NCBI RefSeq assembly: GCF_018687715.1
Contig: NC_056755.1
Span: forward strand, 33,991,001 to 34,055,000
Source: Carya illinoinensis
Lineage: Eukaryota > Streptophyta > Magnoliopsida > Fagales > Juglandaceae
DNA length: 64,000 nucleotides
Direction of reading: 5' to 3'
Shown: one piece after another, positions 32,162 through 42,744 of the stretch
Layout: the number at the start of each line of letters is the position of its first letter
Numbering within the stretch: position 1 is the stretch's first letter
Notes under the pieces: generated by a model
Database searches by the model: none
The model's input: only the letters and a program-made list of their open reading frames with translations
What the model was told of the DNA's origin: nothing
Made by a program: the position numbers and the translations under genes

Positions 32162-34958
32162 TAGGGCTGTTCATCCGGGCTGGATTTTATCCGACCCGGC
32201 TTGGAATCCAGTTATACCGGATTCCGGTTCCAATTTTTGGCCTGAGTCAAATCCGGGCCGGAATCCGGATTTGGAAAACCGGATTAATCCGGCCCGGGTA
32301 TTATAAAGTGAAAAATAACTTAACCTAATTCTCTAGCCGCCGCGCCCCCTCCCTTTCAAATCTCTCTCTCTCTCTCCCTCTGCTCTACTATATGAAGTCT
32401 TCGCCTCCCTCCCCCAGTTCCTTCCTCTTTGCCTCAACAAACTCTTCTAAAATTTCAGCAAGCTGTCGCCATGCTTAGGCCCTTTGAATGGCAATATTTT
32501 GGAGCTCCAATGCTTAGAAGAGCTGTCAAGAAGGCACTTAAAACGTTCTCGTGTTTTTTTACCCTGCTTCGGTAATTTTTCATCTTTGTTTATTTGAAGC
32601 AACGAATTGTACCTACTTTGTTTGTCATATTTGACTTTGCTATCTGCGATACCAAACGGTGGAAGTTCTTTTGGATCCAAGGGATTATAACGTATTTCCG
32701 TTTGGGTATGTTTTTCTTCTTCCCTCTGTTGTGTTCTCTATTTGTTGATTTCGGGGTTTTTTTTTTTTTTTTTTTTTATGAGAATGTTTGAATGTTTGAG
32801 GAGTATTTTTATGTAGATTTGTTTGAGGAGTATTTTTATGTAGATTTGTTTGAGGAGTATTTTGTTAGCTACAAAATGCTAGAGCCGTGGGTAATGGGTT
32901 ATTATTATTTGGAAGAATGGGTTTAGATCTGAAGAATGGGTTTGTTGAAGAATGGTTTTGTTGCTATTTAAAACTCTAAAAACAATGAGAAATGGAAATC
33001 ACGAAATTTCACAACAAACCCATGTGAAGAGAGCTAGGGTTTCTGCTAGTTAAATACTAATCCATGCCCTTTTTTTCCCCTTTCCACTTATGATGTACCA
33101 ATAAATATATTTTCTATGCTTTGCTAAATAACATCATTGTATTGTTATTTGATTCCTTGCTTCTATTTTCTATGTGCATCAAGATATGACACCAAACAGA
33201 TCATAAGTTGGTTTATAGAAATTGCATTTTTCCATGCTTTGCCAAATTTTTTGGGATCCATTATTTGTTGAGAAGATGGTTTTGATTTTCCTTTTTGAAA
33301 TTTTAAGGCCAATGAGATGCCTCATCCAAAGGGGGGTAATTTTTTCACCTGCCCAATCCTTTTACTGAAAACATACAAAATGGTTCGCTTTCATGAGTGA
33401 CTCGACACTTACTTTTTTCAGATGTTTGATTAAACTCAATTGCAATTCTTCCAGTTTGTAAATTGTTAAGTGACCCTTACATTTGGATGCTTTTCTATAT
33501 TAAACTAAGACAATGTACACTATTATCCACTGGAAGTATCCATAGTCCATATTTTTTAGAGCAGTTGTTTTCAATAAATATATTACATGATGTTTGGTTC
33601 AGCAATAGTGGCTTTAATGGGTTTAATTTCAATGATTTTCTTGTATCTTTTTCTCCTTCTAGTTTGGTGTTTTCTAGTATACATCCTGCCTACTTGCATG
33701 CACCATTTACCTTTTTAATATTTTTTTATGAGTGCCTTGTATTCAAATTTTATTACAGAAAAAGAAAGGTATTGGGTCCAGCAAGGAGATTTTCATTACT
33801 GTAACATCTGACTTGCATAATAACAAGCACGATTATGCAATATTTATTGGCTTGCATCTTAACATTTGGTATATATTTTGCTTATTTTATTTGTTCCCTG
33901 TTTGTTGATTTTGGGAGATCTCAGAACAATATATATCGAGAACCTTGCTAGCTTATGAGGGCTGGAAATATTTTTGTAATAACTATCTAACTTAGTTTAT
34001 TATATATCTAACTCTGGTTTTTACTTATAAAAAAATATATATATCTAACTCTGTTTTTTTAATATTTTTTTATATGATTATCTAGCTTTATCTAGTTTGA
34101 TTCCTATTGCCTGTATTAAACTTCTTTAGGAGTGTAGTTTTAAATTAAGTTCTTTGGCCTGGAAGCTAGTACAACCCTTCTGAGATCAAATGGGGATACT
34201 TGTTTGCCACTGTAAAGCTTGTGCATCTTACTAGAAAAACAACTTAAGATGGACCGGGTTTTGGCTGTTGATTTGGTGTGGCTGCAAAGGGTATATCACT
34301 ATCAATTGGTTAACATTTATTACTAGGACCCAATACCCCTCGCCAAGTAATTCAAGTCATAAGAATGTAATTCTTGCATGCACCTATTCTGTGGGGAAAT
34401 TATCAAGCACCTGTTTTGTGGATTTGAGAATGGAGATGCAAATGGAGGTTTCCATTACACATGTATCAGCTGTGGAGGAATGCATTGATTGCATGAAGCA
34501 GACATTATGTATTGGTGGCTCTATGTAATCCACTTTTGATATGTAATTTCATTTCATATATTTTAATTTTCTATTTTGTAATGTAATATAATAAGTAGTG
34601 ATTGCATTATGTTTTGCATGACGTGATAAATATTGAATTTATTTATTTTAGATGCATTTAGTTAAAAATGTAAAGGCAATTGGTTTTCTAATATAAAAGA
34701 ATAAGCTTTGCAACATTTTGTATTGAAAAATTTGCAATGGAATATAGGTTTCTAGATGAAAAATATGCTGCTTGAAAGGAAATTAATAATATAAGTTTTT
34801 GTAAAAGAAGAAAAAAAAAAGGGTACAACCCGGAACCTGTGTTCCGGACCATGTCATAACCGGATGTGCCCGGGCTGAAATCCGGCCCGGATTTAAAATC
34901 TGGGTTCCGGGCTGGGTACACCCAAATTTCCGGTCTGAAATCCAGATGAACAGTCCTA
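32162..34958. mobile_element. Non-autonomous hAT-like transposon with 8-bp duplication
   Basis: The left end reads TAGGGCTGTTCATCCGG. The right end, on the other strand, reads TAGGACTGTTCATCTGG. Flanking octamers are GTAATGGG (32154-32161) and ATAATGGG (34959-34966), a target duplication with one mismatch. Both subterminal regions are packed with CCGG/CCCGG motifs (32190-32300, 34840-34940), a common design for transposase binding in hAT elements. No hAT transposase is recognisable inside. The 2.8-kb interior has a CT-rich leader-like region (about 32340-32440) and a 27-bp tandem repeat near 32795-32870. A frame at 34268-34528 has no match I recognise. Confidence 0.75.
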
Positions 34959-35516
34959 ATAATGGGTCCCAGAATTCTAAGAATTAACATAAATGGAAAA
35001 TAGATGGAGATTTTCAGGAATTGATAAAGTCATACATCCATAAGCGTCAAGAATTGATTCTAAGGTAATTCCCTGACCTCCCAGGAAAGTTCCAACTTCA
35101 AGATAGAAGCATTCCGAATAATTCGATCCCTTTCATCCCTTCCCACCGGCCACTTTATATGAAATTACAAAGAAAATAACAAACTCCTCTAACAGACCCA
35201 CTAACTTCTGATACAGCCAGGCCACTCGACACGTGAATAAGACTACCCATTTCTGCATACTTCAATCATAAAACGCAACACTTCACTAACACTAATACAA
35301 AACGGCACCGTACCAAACTTCCCTTAAACGACACCGTATAAGCAGATGATAGTTCATAGCTAAACGGCACCGTGCGGGTACTCCAGGAGCCATGACGCCG
35401 TCTCAGTCAGATTCATAACACATTATAATTTGGTAGTGCCTCTACGAGACAAGGACAGCCATACAGTTCATAAGGACTACAGAAATCTTTCCATGCAGCA
35501 ATATTATTGTGTAAGG
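34959..35516. other. Region 3' of the SEO pseudogene
   Basis: No coding sequence is supportable. The part next to 35517 would be the 3' untranslated region of the minus-strand SEO gene. Motifs like AAACGGCACCGT repeat three times (about 35300-35370). Confidence 0.5.
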
Positions 35517-35883
35517 TTAATTCTTTTTAAAATTTGCATTATAGTAATCTTCGAAAATATCACCAAAACCAAACTGATTCAAGGACCCTTTCCAGCCGGG
35601 AAATTTCTCCAAGACCTTAACACGTTCCGTAATCACCAACTATGATTCGAGCATCTTTGTGGAGCTCAACATAACCACGATCACTTTTGAAGAGAGACTG
35701 CAACGCTTTAGCATGAACCTTCAGCTTCCCCCTGCCTAATTTCAAGGCATCCTGGTTTCTGATTCTTATTTTTGGGTGTGTTATGGCCAAATCGCGAACG
35801 ATATTAGTTACTTGAGCAAGAAATTGTTCCTTCCAATCGTTGTTGGTGGATCCATATAAGAAAGTGTAATCCTCGTCCTTTCT
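35517..35883 (-). pseudogene. SEO terminal exon with a frameshift
   Basis: The acceptor AAATATAG|AGAAAGG opens the exon. It reads DYTFLYGSTNNDWKEQFL, then a divergent middle, then (after a frame change near 35625) VLEKFPGWKGSLNQFGFG to a TAA at 35519-35517. A YG.xxDNDW.xxF start and a VLxxFxxWK tail are the hallmarks of the SEO C-terminal domain. Confidence 0.75.
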
Positions 35884-36076
35884 CTATATTTACAAGATAT
35901 ATATGTCAGACATAATCAGATTTTATTTGAATAATGCAGTATATGAATATTATTGCTTCAAAATGCAATATTATGCATGATTATTATAACCATGATGTGT
36001 GTGTATATCAATTCGTCTACCAATGCACCTCACCATATATTGCTTTTGATTTATTTATATGTATAGATGCAGTCAA

Positions 36077-36440
36077 CACTACAACAAAAATGTTTTTTTG
36101 GGACGAAATTACTTTGGGACGAATTTAAAATTGTCCCAAAAAGTGGGATTTAGGAACGAAATTTGAATTTCGTTCCAAAATGACGACGGTTATGCCAGAC
36201 CGTTCGAACGCGTTCGAACGGTATTCTTAGGGACGAATATTTTTGTCCCAAATAAGTTAACCGTTCGACCGTTAATGATTAACCGTTCGAACGTTTAATT
36301 TTCACCGTTTGAACGTAATATTGGCGCGATAGGCAAAATTATTTTGGAGGTAAATTGATAAACCGTTCGAACGGTTAATATTAACCGTTCGAATGATGCA
36401 TATTCACCGTTCAAACGTTATTTGAATCGGTCGAACGGTG
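36077..36440. repeat. Left terminal and subterminal repeats of the CACTA element
   Basis: The TIR is followed by GGGACGAAATT and AACGAAATTTGAATTTCGTT hairpins (to about 36180). Then comes a cluster of CGTTCGAACG (exact at about 36201, 36211, 36283, 36363) with several one- or two-base variants (CGTTCGACCG, CGTTTGAACG, CGTTCAAACG). Confidence 0.88.
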
Positions 36441-36663
36441 ACAGAGTTTTAATTTTTTAAGTTTTTTGCCAAATTATATTTAGATTAACTAGTAATTATA
36501 AAAAATTGGTTAATTAAATAATATGAATAATCTAAATTAAGAATTAGTTTAGAAAATATAAAACAATACTATTGCATATAACTTAAATACTGAATTTACA
36601 AAACACAAAATATTGTCCATACAAAAAACAGGAAATAAATAAATAAAATTTATCATAAAGTAA

Positions 36664-37872
36664 TTAAGACCCCAAGTCTTTGCACACTTCCTCGACTGCA
36701 GCTATACGTTTCTCTATTTGTGTCAGTCGAGTACTGATGGTGACCTGAGTCGCAGACATGGCAGCAAACTCTGTACGAAGCTCAGACACAGCAGAATGGA
36801 TCTCCATACGCACTGCATCGATCACTGCTGATGTCTGCTCGCTGATCGCTGCACGCACTATGTCAGCCATCTCCTCACGAGTAACACTGTGGACTGATGC
36901 CTCGGCCTGTGTAGATGTCTCTGCAGCTGCAGCTGAGACTCCATGATCTCCCGGCTGTGCATCTCTGTGAGGATCAACTGGTTCTGGAACATGTGCACGA
37001 AAATGCAGTCTCGAGTGTCCCGTGCTGCGTGAGAGGGTGGTGCTGTTTATTGGTCCCATCGGCTCCCGTTTACGCTCAGCAACATCTAGCACAACACCAG
37101 CACATAGTAGATATCGGGTGATCAGGACTCCGAATGGTAGTATATCCATCGAAATGTACCGAGATTCTGATCGAATCCTATCGAATATATACCCCACCAA
37201 GTCGATAGGAATGCCACGAGCGACCCGTATCATAAATTTCGTCCGATCAATGCCAACTTCTGTCTTGTGCTGCCGAGGGTCAATATTATTGGCAATTATC
37301 AAATTTAATATCTTAAAGAAAGAAGATAAATCTACCTGTTTGATGCTCTTCGTCCCGTCATACGGTGGAGCATCTGGACCGACAACCAAATCCCTCACCT
37401 CGTGATCAGCAAGGGTATCGAGCTCATCAGTATAAACTGATGCCTCCTCCTCAGCTGTCTCCGCCTCAACTGAAGGATCAGACTCTCTAGGCACCACATT
37501 CGGATATGCATCTGGCAGCCTAGGAATACCGAGATGCTCAGCAAGTCCATCTAGTGAAAATACAACGGGTACTCCTCGGACAGTGATACTGTAGGCCCCA
37601 GAATCATCTGCGCTGGCACTGCCGAGTTCTCTATAGAACTCAGCAACAATGTCAATGTAGGAGACTGGCTCCCATGCTTCCTCCCGTTCATCCAAGATAG
37701 GTCCCCAACCACGATCACTGAATATTGAGGGCAATGAATGACCCTCCCAGAGAAGACTCTGGAAATCAGAAATCTTCACTGGTCGCTCCAGTGAAACTGT
37801 CCTCTCCCGAACTGGACCACTACTACTCTCACCAAGATTGCGTCGCTTACGTGCCGGTCTAGAAGTAGACAT
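36664..37872 (-). CDS. CACTA-borne accessory protein, putative plant transposon-protein domain, coiled-coil tail
   Basis: Open for 402 codons from ATG 37872-37870 (MSTSRPARKRR); the frame extends four codons upstream, but only from a TTG. A basic N-terminus looks like a nuclear signal. Residues about 30-230 (WGPILDEREEAWEPVSYIDI, EFYRELG, VRGVPVVFSLDGLAEHLGIP) resemble the domain of unknown function found in many plant repeat-encoded proteins ('putative plant transposon protein'). The last 90 residues are a predicted coiled coil (SEQTSAVIDAVRMEI, LTQIEKRIAAVEEV). Codons look maintained, with no stop or frameshift. Just upstream, AAATTTCAG|GTTG could be the acceptor of a 5' UTR intron. I do not know its function. 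It could be a captured gene or a lineage-specific CACTA gene. Confidence 0.6.
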   Translation of the reverse strand: MSTSRPARKRRNLGESSSGPVRERTVSLERPVKISDFQSLLWEGHSLPSIFSDRGWGPILDEREEAWEPVSYIDIVAEFYRELGSASADDSGAYSITVRGVPVVFSLDGLAEHLGIPRLPDAYPNVVPRESDPSVEAETAEEEASVYTDELDTLADHEVRDLVVGPDAPPYDGTKSIKQVDLSSFFKILNLIIANNIDPRQHKTEVGIDRTKFMIRVARGIPIDLVGYIFDRIRSESRYISMDILPFGVLITRYLLCAGVVLDVAERKREPMGPINSTTLSRSTGHSRLHFRAHVPEPVDPHRDAQPGDHGVSAAAAETSTQAEASVHSVTREEMADIVRAAISEQTSAVIDAVRMEIHSAVSELRTEFAAMSATQVTISTRLTQIEKRIAAVEEVCKDLGS

Positions 37873-38062
37873 TATAATCAACCTGAAATTTATAATTACA
37901 AACTAGATATATAACATTAACAAGAAAAATACAATAAAGAACTATTTACAGTAGTTTGAAACAAACAACAATTTAATAATATTTGATATTCTGAACAACA
38001 TTATCAACAAGAAATATGTCACTCAATATCAATATTAATAATATAAATATAGTATTAAAAAC

Positions 38063-38347
38063 CGTTCGAACGTTTACTGTAACGGTCGAACGGTTACAGA
38101 CAAACCGTTCGACCGTTAAGTTATATCGTTCGAACGTTTACTGTAACAGTCGAACGGTTACAGACAAACCGTTCGACCGTTAAGTTATATCGTTCGAACG
38201 TATACTGTAACGGTCGAACGGTTACAGACAGACCGTTCGACCGTTAAGTTATATCGTTCGAACGCTACGGTAACAGTCGAACGGTTACAGACAGACCGTT
38301 CGACCGTTAAGTTATATCGTTCGAATGCTACGCATAGCGTTCGAACG
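38063..38347. repeat. 64-bp tandem array of CGTTCGAACG palindromes
   Basis: Units start at 38063, 38127, 38191, 38255 and 38318, a period of 64 (once 63) bp. Each unit contains CGTTCGAACG, then GTCGAACGGTTACAGACA, then CCGTTCGACCGTTAAG. A further exact CGTTCGAACG lies at 38338. The array sits between the ORF at 36664-37872 and its presumed promoter near 38720, so it may lie in a 5' UTR intron. Confidence 0.9.
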
Positions 38348-38715
38348 ATATTCGTGCCGATCGGGATTCGAGGCCGAGTCGACTCGGCCATTGAAATCCA
38401 TGGAATCCTTCGATTCCCTGGATTTTACACCAGAATAAATGCAATAAAAACCTAAATAAACGTTCCTAACATGGATTTATACAAATCTACCGATTATTTT
38501 GATGTATAAATCGGTTTACCCTAAGTTAAACAATTAATCTATCAAAAACCTAAATCTAAACGGTAAAATGCTTTAAAAATGAAAAATACCGGTTGTTAGA
38601 GGTAGGGGCTTCGAGTGGGCACTGTTGGCGGTGGCGAAGACGGCGTTCAACGGCGGAGATCGACGGTTTGGAGGCTTTTTCACGGAGGAAATGCGTGAAA
38701 ATGACGTCGGGGTGG

Positions 38716-38725
38716 GCTTATATAT
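38716..38725 (-). promoter_or_regulatory. Presumed TATA box of the minus-strand CACTA gene
   Basis: The minus strand reads CATATATAAGCCC, followed within about 30-130 bp by a GC-richer stretch (38594-38690) like a 5' leader, ending at ACAACCG|GTATTTT, a possible splice donor. A CGTTCGAACG (38733) lies just upstream. This is inference from composition and motifs. Confidence 0.45.
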
Positions 38726-38814
38726 GCAGTACCGTTCGAACGGTAAGTTATACCGTTCGAACTCATTAACTAAATATTACTATTTATCCCTAATTAATCG
38801 GTTTTCAAATATTT

Positions 38815-39475
38815 AAATGCAATATTCGGTATTAATTATATTAAATATAATAATTAATTCAATTATAATATATTTTAATTGTTAAATATATTAAATGCAA
38901 TATATTTAATGCACTTATATATTATTAAACACTATGTATTATATATATAATTTTTTATATATATAGTATATATTATATTATATTTAATTAAAATATATTA
39001 TACTATTGAATATTATATAGTATATAGTATAAGTTATATTATATAGTATAATTAATATAATATAGACTACTATATACATGAAGCTATGTTCATGTATTTA
39101 TATAACATATATATTATATGTGATATTAACTAGTATCACATATATATATACTAGTATAGATAACACTATATATATTAATAGTAGATATTCTATTATTAAA
39201 TATCTACTATTAATATTATAGAAATAAACATTATATATATATGCATTTTATACATATAACCCTATGCTATGATACCATATATATGTTATATATAATAGGT
39301 TAATATATGTAGTACTTGACTATAATATTAGATGTAATATGATATTTTATACTATATATCATATTAAACTATATAATATATGTTTGATTATATATTATAT
39401 AGTTATATTACTATGGCTCTAAACTATAGTACATTTAGAAATTATTATATTTAAAGGTATAGTGCAAAAAAAATA
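38815..39475. repeat. AT-rich core of the CACTA element
   Basis: About 660 bp of nearly pure A/T built of TATATA-like words, between the two divergent genes. No coding potential. Confidence 0.8.
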
Positions 39476-39484
39476 CAATAAGCA

Positions 39485-40200
39485 ACAATATAACTTAAAC
39501 GTTTGAACGGTTTACTATTGGCGTTCAAACGTTTAATAATACGTTCGAACGTTAAAGTAGGGGGGGAAATTTTTCCTGCTAGTCGATTTGACGTTTGAAC
39601 GGTCTGATATAATCGTTCGAATGTTTATTATTAGCCTTCGAACGTATATTTTCACGTTCAAACGTTAAATTAGGGGGGAAAATTTTTCCCGCTAGTCGAT
39701 TTGACGTTCGAACGTTCATTAAACAACCGTTCGAACGTCAATGTTCTGCATTTACACGACAGAACCTCACAATCTCGGACTCGTTTCAGTCGACCGAGCA
39801 TCACTCCCACGCTCATTTTGTTCCAACCAACGCCATTATTCTTCAATCTAGCCCTCAAATATTACAAACTCCTATCAATCTCTTATATTTTCGGATTAAG
39901 AGGTTGTTTTTACCATTTGGTGAAGAGTTTTTACCGTTTGGAATTTTTGAAGCTTTATCTCTCCAAATCAGGTATTCTCCTTAAATTTGACCTCATTTTA
40001 GTTTTTATATAAGTGTTTTCGTTTGCTTACATGAGTTCGTCATATATTTTGCTATCTTTTGATGTAATATGGACTGTAAATTTTGGGGTTTTCGGAGGTT
40101 GAAGACGAGTGATTTCTGGAAGTAAATCGTTCGAACGGTATTCGTGTACCGTTCGAACGACTGTATAGGAGATCGAACGGTCACGAGCACCGTTTGAACG
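39485..40200. repeat. Palindrome cluster upstream of the plus-strand CACTA gene
   Basis: Exact CGTTCGAACG at about 39542, 39705, 39728, 40128 and 40150, plus variants. A 70-bp segment around GGGGGGGAAA TTTTTCC with GCTAGTCGATTTGACG occurs twice (about 39560-39600 and 39670-39712). A 5' UTR exon with a donor at AATCAG|GTATTC (about 39970) is possible but weak. Confidence 0.65.
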
Positions 40201-40880
40201 ATTTCTTGGGCAGTGTTAAAATAATTAACATTTTAAATGCAGGAGTGTAATTAAAAATTAAATATATATAATCTACATTTAATAATACTTAAATACTTAA
40301 AAGATTCAAATAATCAAATGAGAATGAATTAAATTACAAATCATCTAAGATTTGTTACAAAACTTAATTATTTATGATGTTGAATTATTTGTTTGATACA
40401 TGTTAAATATTGGCATATCTTATATTGCTTGTTCATCAATATTAGCCTTAGACCCGTTCGAGAGTTATCAATCCGCCTTAATTGAAAGATTGATAACTCT
40501 TGAATTGTCCAGAGTGGACAGTTTGGAATTGTAAGATCATTCTCGCAAACTATCAAGCTATATCTGTTATACGTCCAGCATTAAGATTTTGGCTGATTTA
40601 TCCCTTGTTCTCCGGATATGCAGTTTCGGTGATGTTGTATCGACGATGGATAAGTCGGTGCACACAACCAGACGAGCATATTTGGAGAACTATGGGGAGA
40701 TGCTGCCGAAATTTTGTTGGGCGTGACAGATTATAGAGGATAGGTTTGCGACTATGATCTTACAGTTCCGAATGGGATAGGACCAACTACCCGGTGTAAG
40801 GTGGCGTACTCCTTGATTGATACATGATACATGCTTGTTTGTTGATGCACACGTGATTGTTTATAATGAAGATAGTCAGC

Positions 40881-42006
40881 ATGGATAAGAGTTGGATGCG
40901 AGTTAGCGATCGTTTGGGTCAGAATTACAACGTATATGCTGAAGGTGTTAAGAAATTCTTAGAGTTTGCATTGGGTACATGTGATAGTGATGGACGTATT
41001 AGATGCCCATGTAAAGAATGTAGGAATTTGCGCTCTCATAAGATAGACTTGGTGAGAGAGCATCTGTTTGTAAAAGGTATTGACAAGGGTTATACTGATT
41101 GGGTCTTACACGGGGAACCATATCCAACTTCATTCGATGCTCCACATGAAGAAGAAGCTATCGATGAAGATGTACAACCAGATGTTGTTGGAGATGAGTA
41201 TGATGAGGATATGGAAGAAATGTTAGGTGACATCGGTGCGGGAATGTTTATGAATGAAGGTGGCACGGACACATCAAGTTCAAATGATGGGGGTCATAAT
41301 ACTTTTGCACGCTTGTGGAATGAGTCACAACGTGAGCTATATCCAGGATGCAGAAGACACAGTAAGTTGTCATTTACCGTAAAAAATTGGTATTGCTATT
41401 CTTTCATTTGTATATAGTTAACTGAATATATCAATCATAATGACTTTATATCTTAACAAATCTTTATTATAGCAAGATTCAGATGCCAATTATGATCTGA
41501 CAAAATTATATGCTGCATCACATACTAATCGTAATGGAGAGTGGAGTCATCCTGATGCCCGTGAAAATTATGTAAGTATTATAATTTGTTTTAAATAAAT
41601 ATATTTGAATATTTATGATGATATTAACTCTTTATCTTATGTTTAGGATAAAATGGTTGCCCTGCGTGCTGAATCTGCGTCAGATCAAAATTCCTCAAAT
41701 ACAGATCTTGAGATTTTTACACAAGTTCTGGGTGAACGTTCAGGATATTTGAGGGGTTTGGGTCGCTGTGTAAAACCTTCTCCCTCTTCCTCTTCTTCCG
41801 GGTCTGCCTCTATAGCTCAAGAGAATGCGAATCGTAGAATTGAAGAATTGATTGCAAAACAACAAGAGTTAGAGGCTCAATTGGCGAGACAAGGAGACAT
41901 GGAGATGCGCCTCAAACAACATGAAGAAGAACAAGCAGAGTTCAGGAGAGATATGCAACTCCAAATGCAACAGCTTATGCAACAGTACAGGCCTCCAACC
42001 AACTGA
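40881..42006 (+). CDS. CACTA gene: TNP2 N-terminus fused to Transposase_24 (TNPA-like) C-terminus
   Basis: Start ATG 40881 (MDKSWM). Exon 1 carries the transposase-associated domain with conserved Cys/His (CPCKECRNLRSH, VREHLFVKGIDKGYTDWVLHG), an acidic stretch and the TNP2 landmark LYPGC. TNP2 homology then ends abruptly near 41380. Exon 2 (41473-41571, after TTATTATAG) and exon 3 (41647-42006, after TATGTTTAG) read in one frame as a Transposase_24 protein (GEWSHPDARENY; VLGERSGYLRGLG) with a Gln/Glu coiled-coil tail. A donor at ACC|GTAAAA (41379) would join exon 1 to exon 2 in frame, giving about 318 aa. The catalytic transposase domain is missing. Transposase_24 proteins are the DNA-binding partner class of CACTA elements. 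Exon 1 splicing is uncertain. Confidence 0.65.
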
Positions 42007-42189
42007 TGGTTTTTTACGTCTAGCTTATGACATTATCTAATTATGTATGAACAATGCTAGTTTTATGGTTATTTATTTCTTCGCACTTATTATAAAACTT
42101 TTGTGAGTAATTAAACAGTTCTTAATTTATATTTTTCAAATAATATGGATGTCTATTTAGTTTTTTTATAATTATTGGTTTTAATAAAA

Positions 42190-42744
42190 ATAATATCCGT
42201 TCGAACGACCGAGTCACGTTCGAACATTAATGGGCATGCCGTTCAAACGATAATGTAACGTTCAAACGTCAACTCGCAAACCGTTCGAACGATACCAGAT
42301 GCTCAAAAAACCGTTCAAACGCATGACATTACCATATTGTTCGAACGTTGATCATCACCGTTCGATCTCTTATACCGTTCGATCGTCTCATTTAACGTTC
42401 GAACGTATTTCTACTGATCGTTTGAACGTATCTTGATAACTGTTCAAAAGAAACATAAACGTTCGAACGGTATATGAGAAGCATTCGAACGCAATTCTGG
42501 GACGAATTTTAACCGTGACAAAAAAATCCATCGTTCGAACGGTATCGAACGGTCACTTTCAAAATCGTTCCAAAAGATATATTTTGGGACGAAATTGTGA
42601 TTTTCGTCCCAATATATCTTCTGGGACAGTGATGTTGGGACGACCTTGGGACGAAATTTTTTCGTCCCAAAAAATCTTTCGGAACGAAATCGATATATTT
42701 TGGGACGAAAATTTTCGTCCCAAAATATGTTTTTTGTTGTAGTG
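42190..42744. repeat. Right subterminal and terminal repeats of the CACTA element
   Basis: Exact CGTTCGAACG at about 42198, 42282, 42395, 42460 and 42533, with many variants between. From 42570 come GGGACGAAA/TTTCGTCCC hairpins, then the TIR on the minus strand. Confidence 0.88.

Larger units (their letters stand above)
36077..42744. mobile_element. Complete CACTA (En/Spm) transposon, non-autonomous
   Basis: The left end CACTACAACAAAAA (36077-36090) is exactly inverted at the right end (42731-42744). The 3-bp flanks CAA (36074-36076) and CAA (42745-42747) are a perfect duplication. All three are defining features of CACTA elements. Near each end lie hairpins of GGGACGAAA/TTTCGTCCC and clusters of CGTTCGAACG. 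Inside are two divergent genes, at 36664-37872 (minus) and 40881-42006 (plus), separated by a very AT-rich core (38815-39475). The transposase catalytic region (Transposase_21) is absent, so movement would need an enzyme in trans. Intact ends suggest a fairly recent arrival. Confidence 0.92.

Noticed and set aside
33463..33804. Open frame of 113 codons inside the hAT element
   Set aside because: No domain, strongly AT-rich, hydrophobic by composition; no support as a gene.
41361..41472. Use of the GTAAGT at 41362 as donor for the CACTA fusion gene
   Set aside because: It is a strong consensus, but joining it to 41473 puts the Transposase_24 exon out of frame with an early stop; GTAAAA at 41379 keeps frame.
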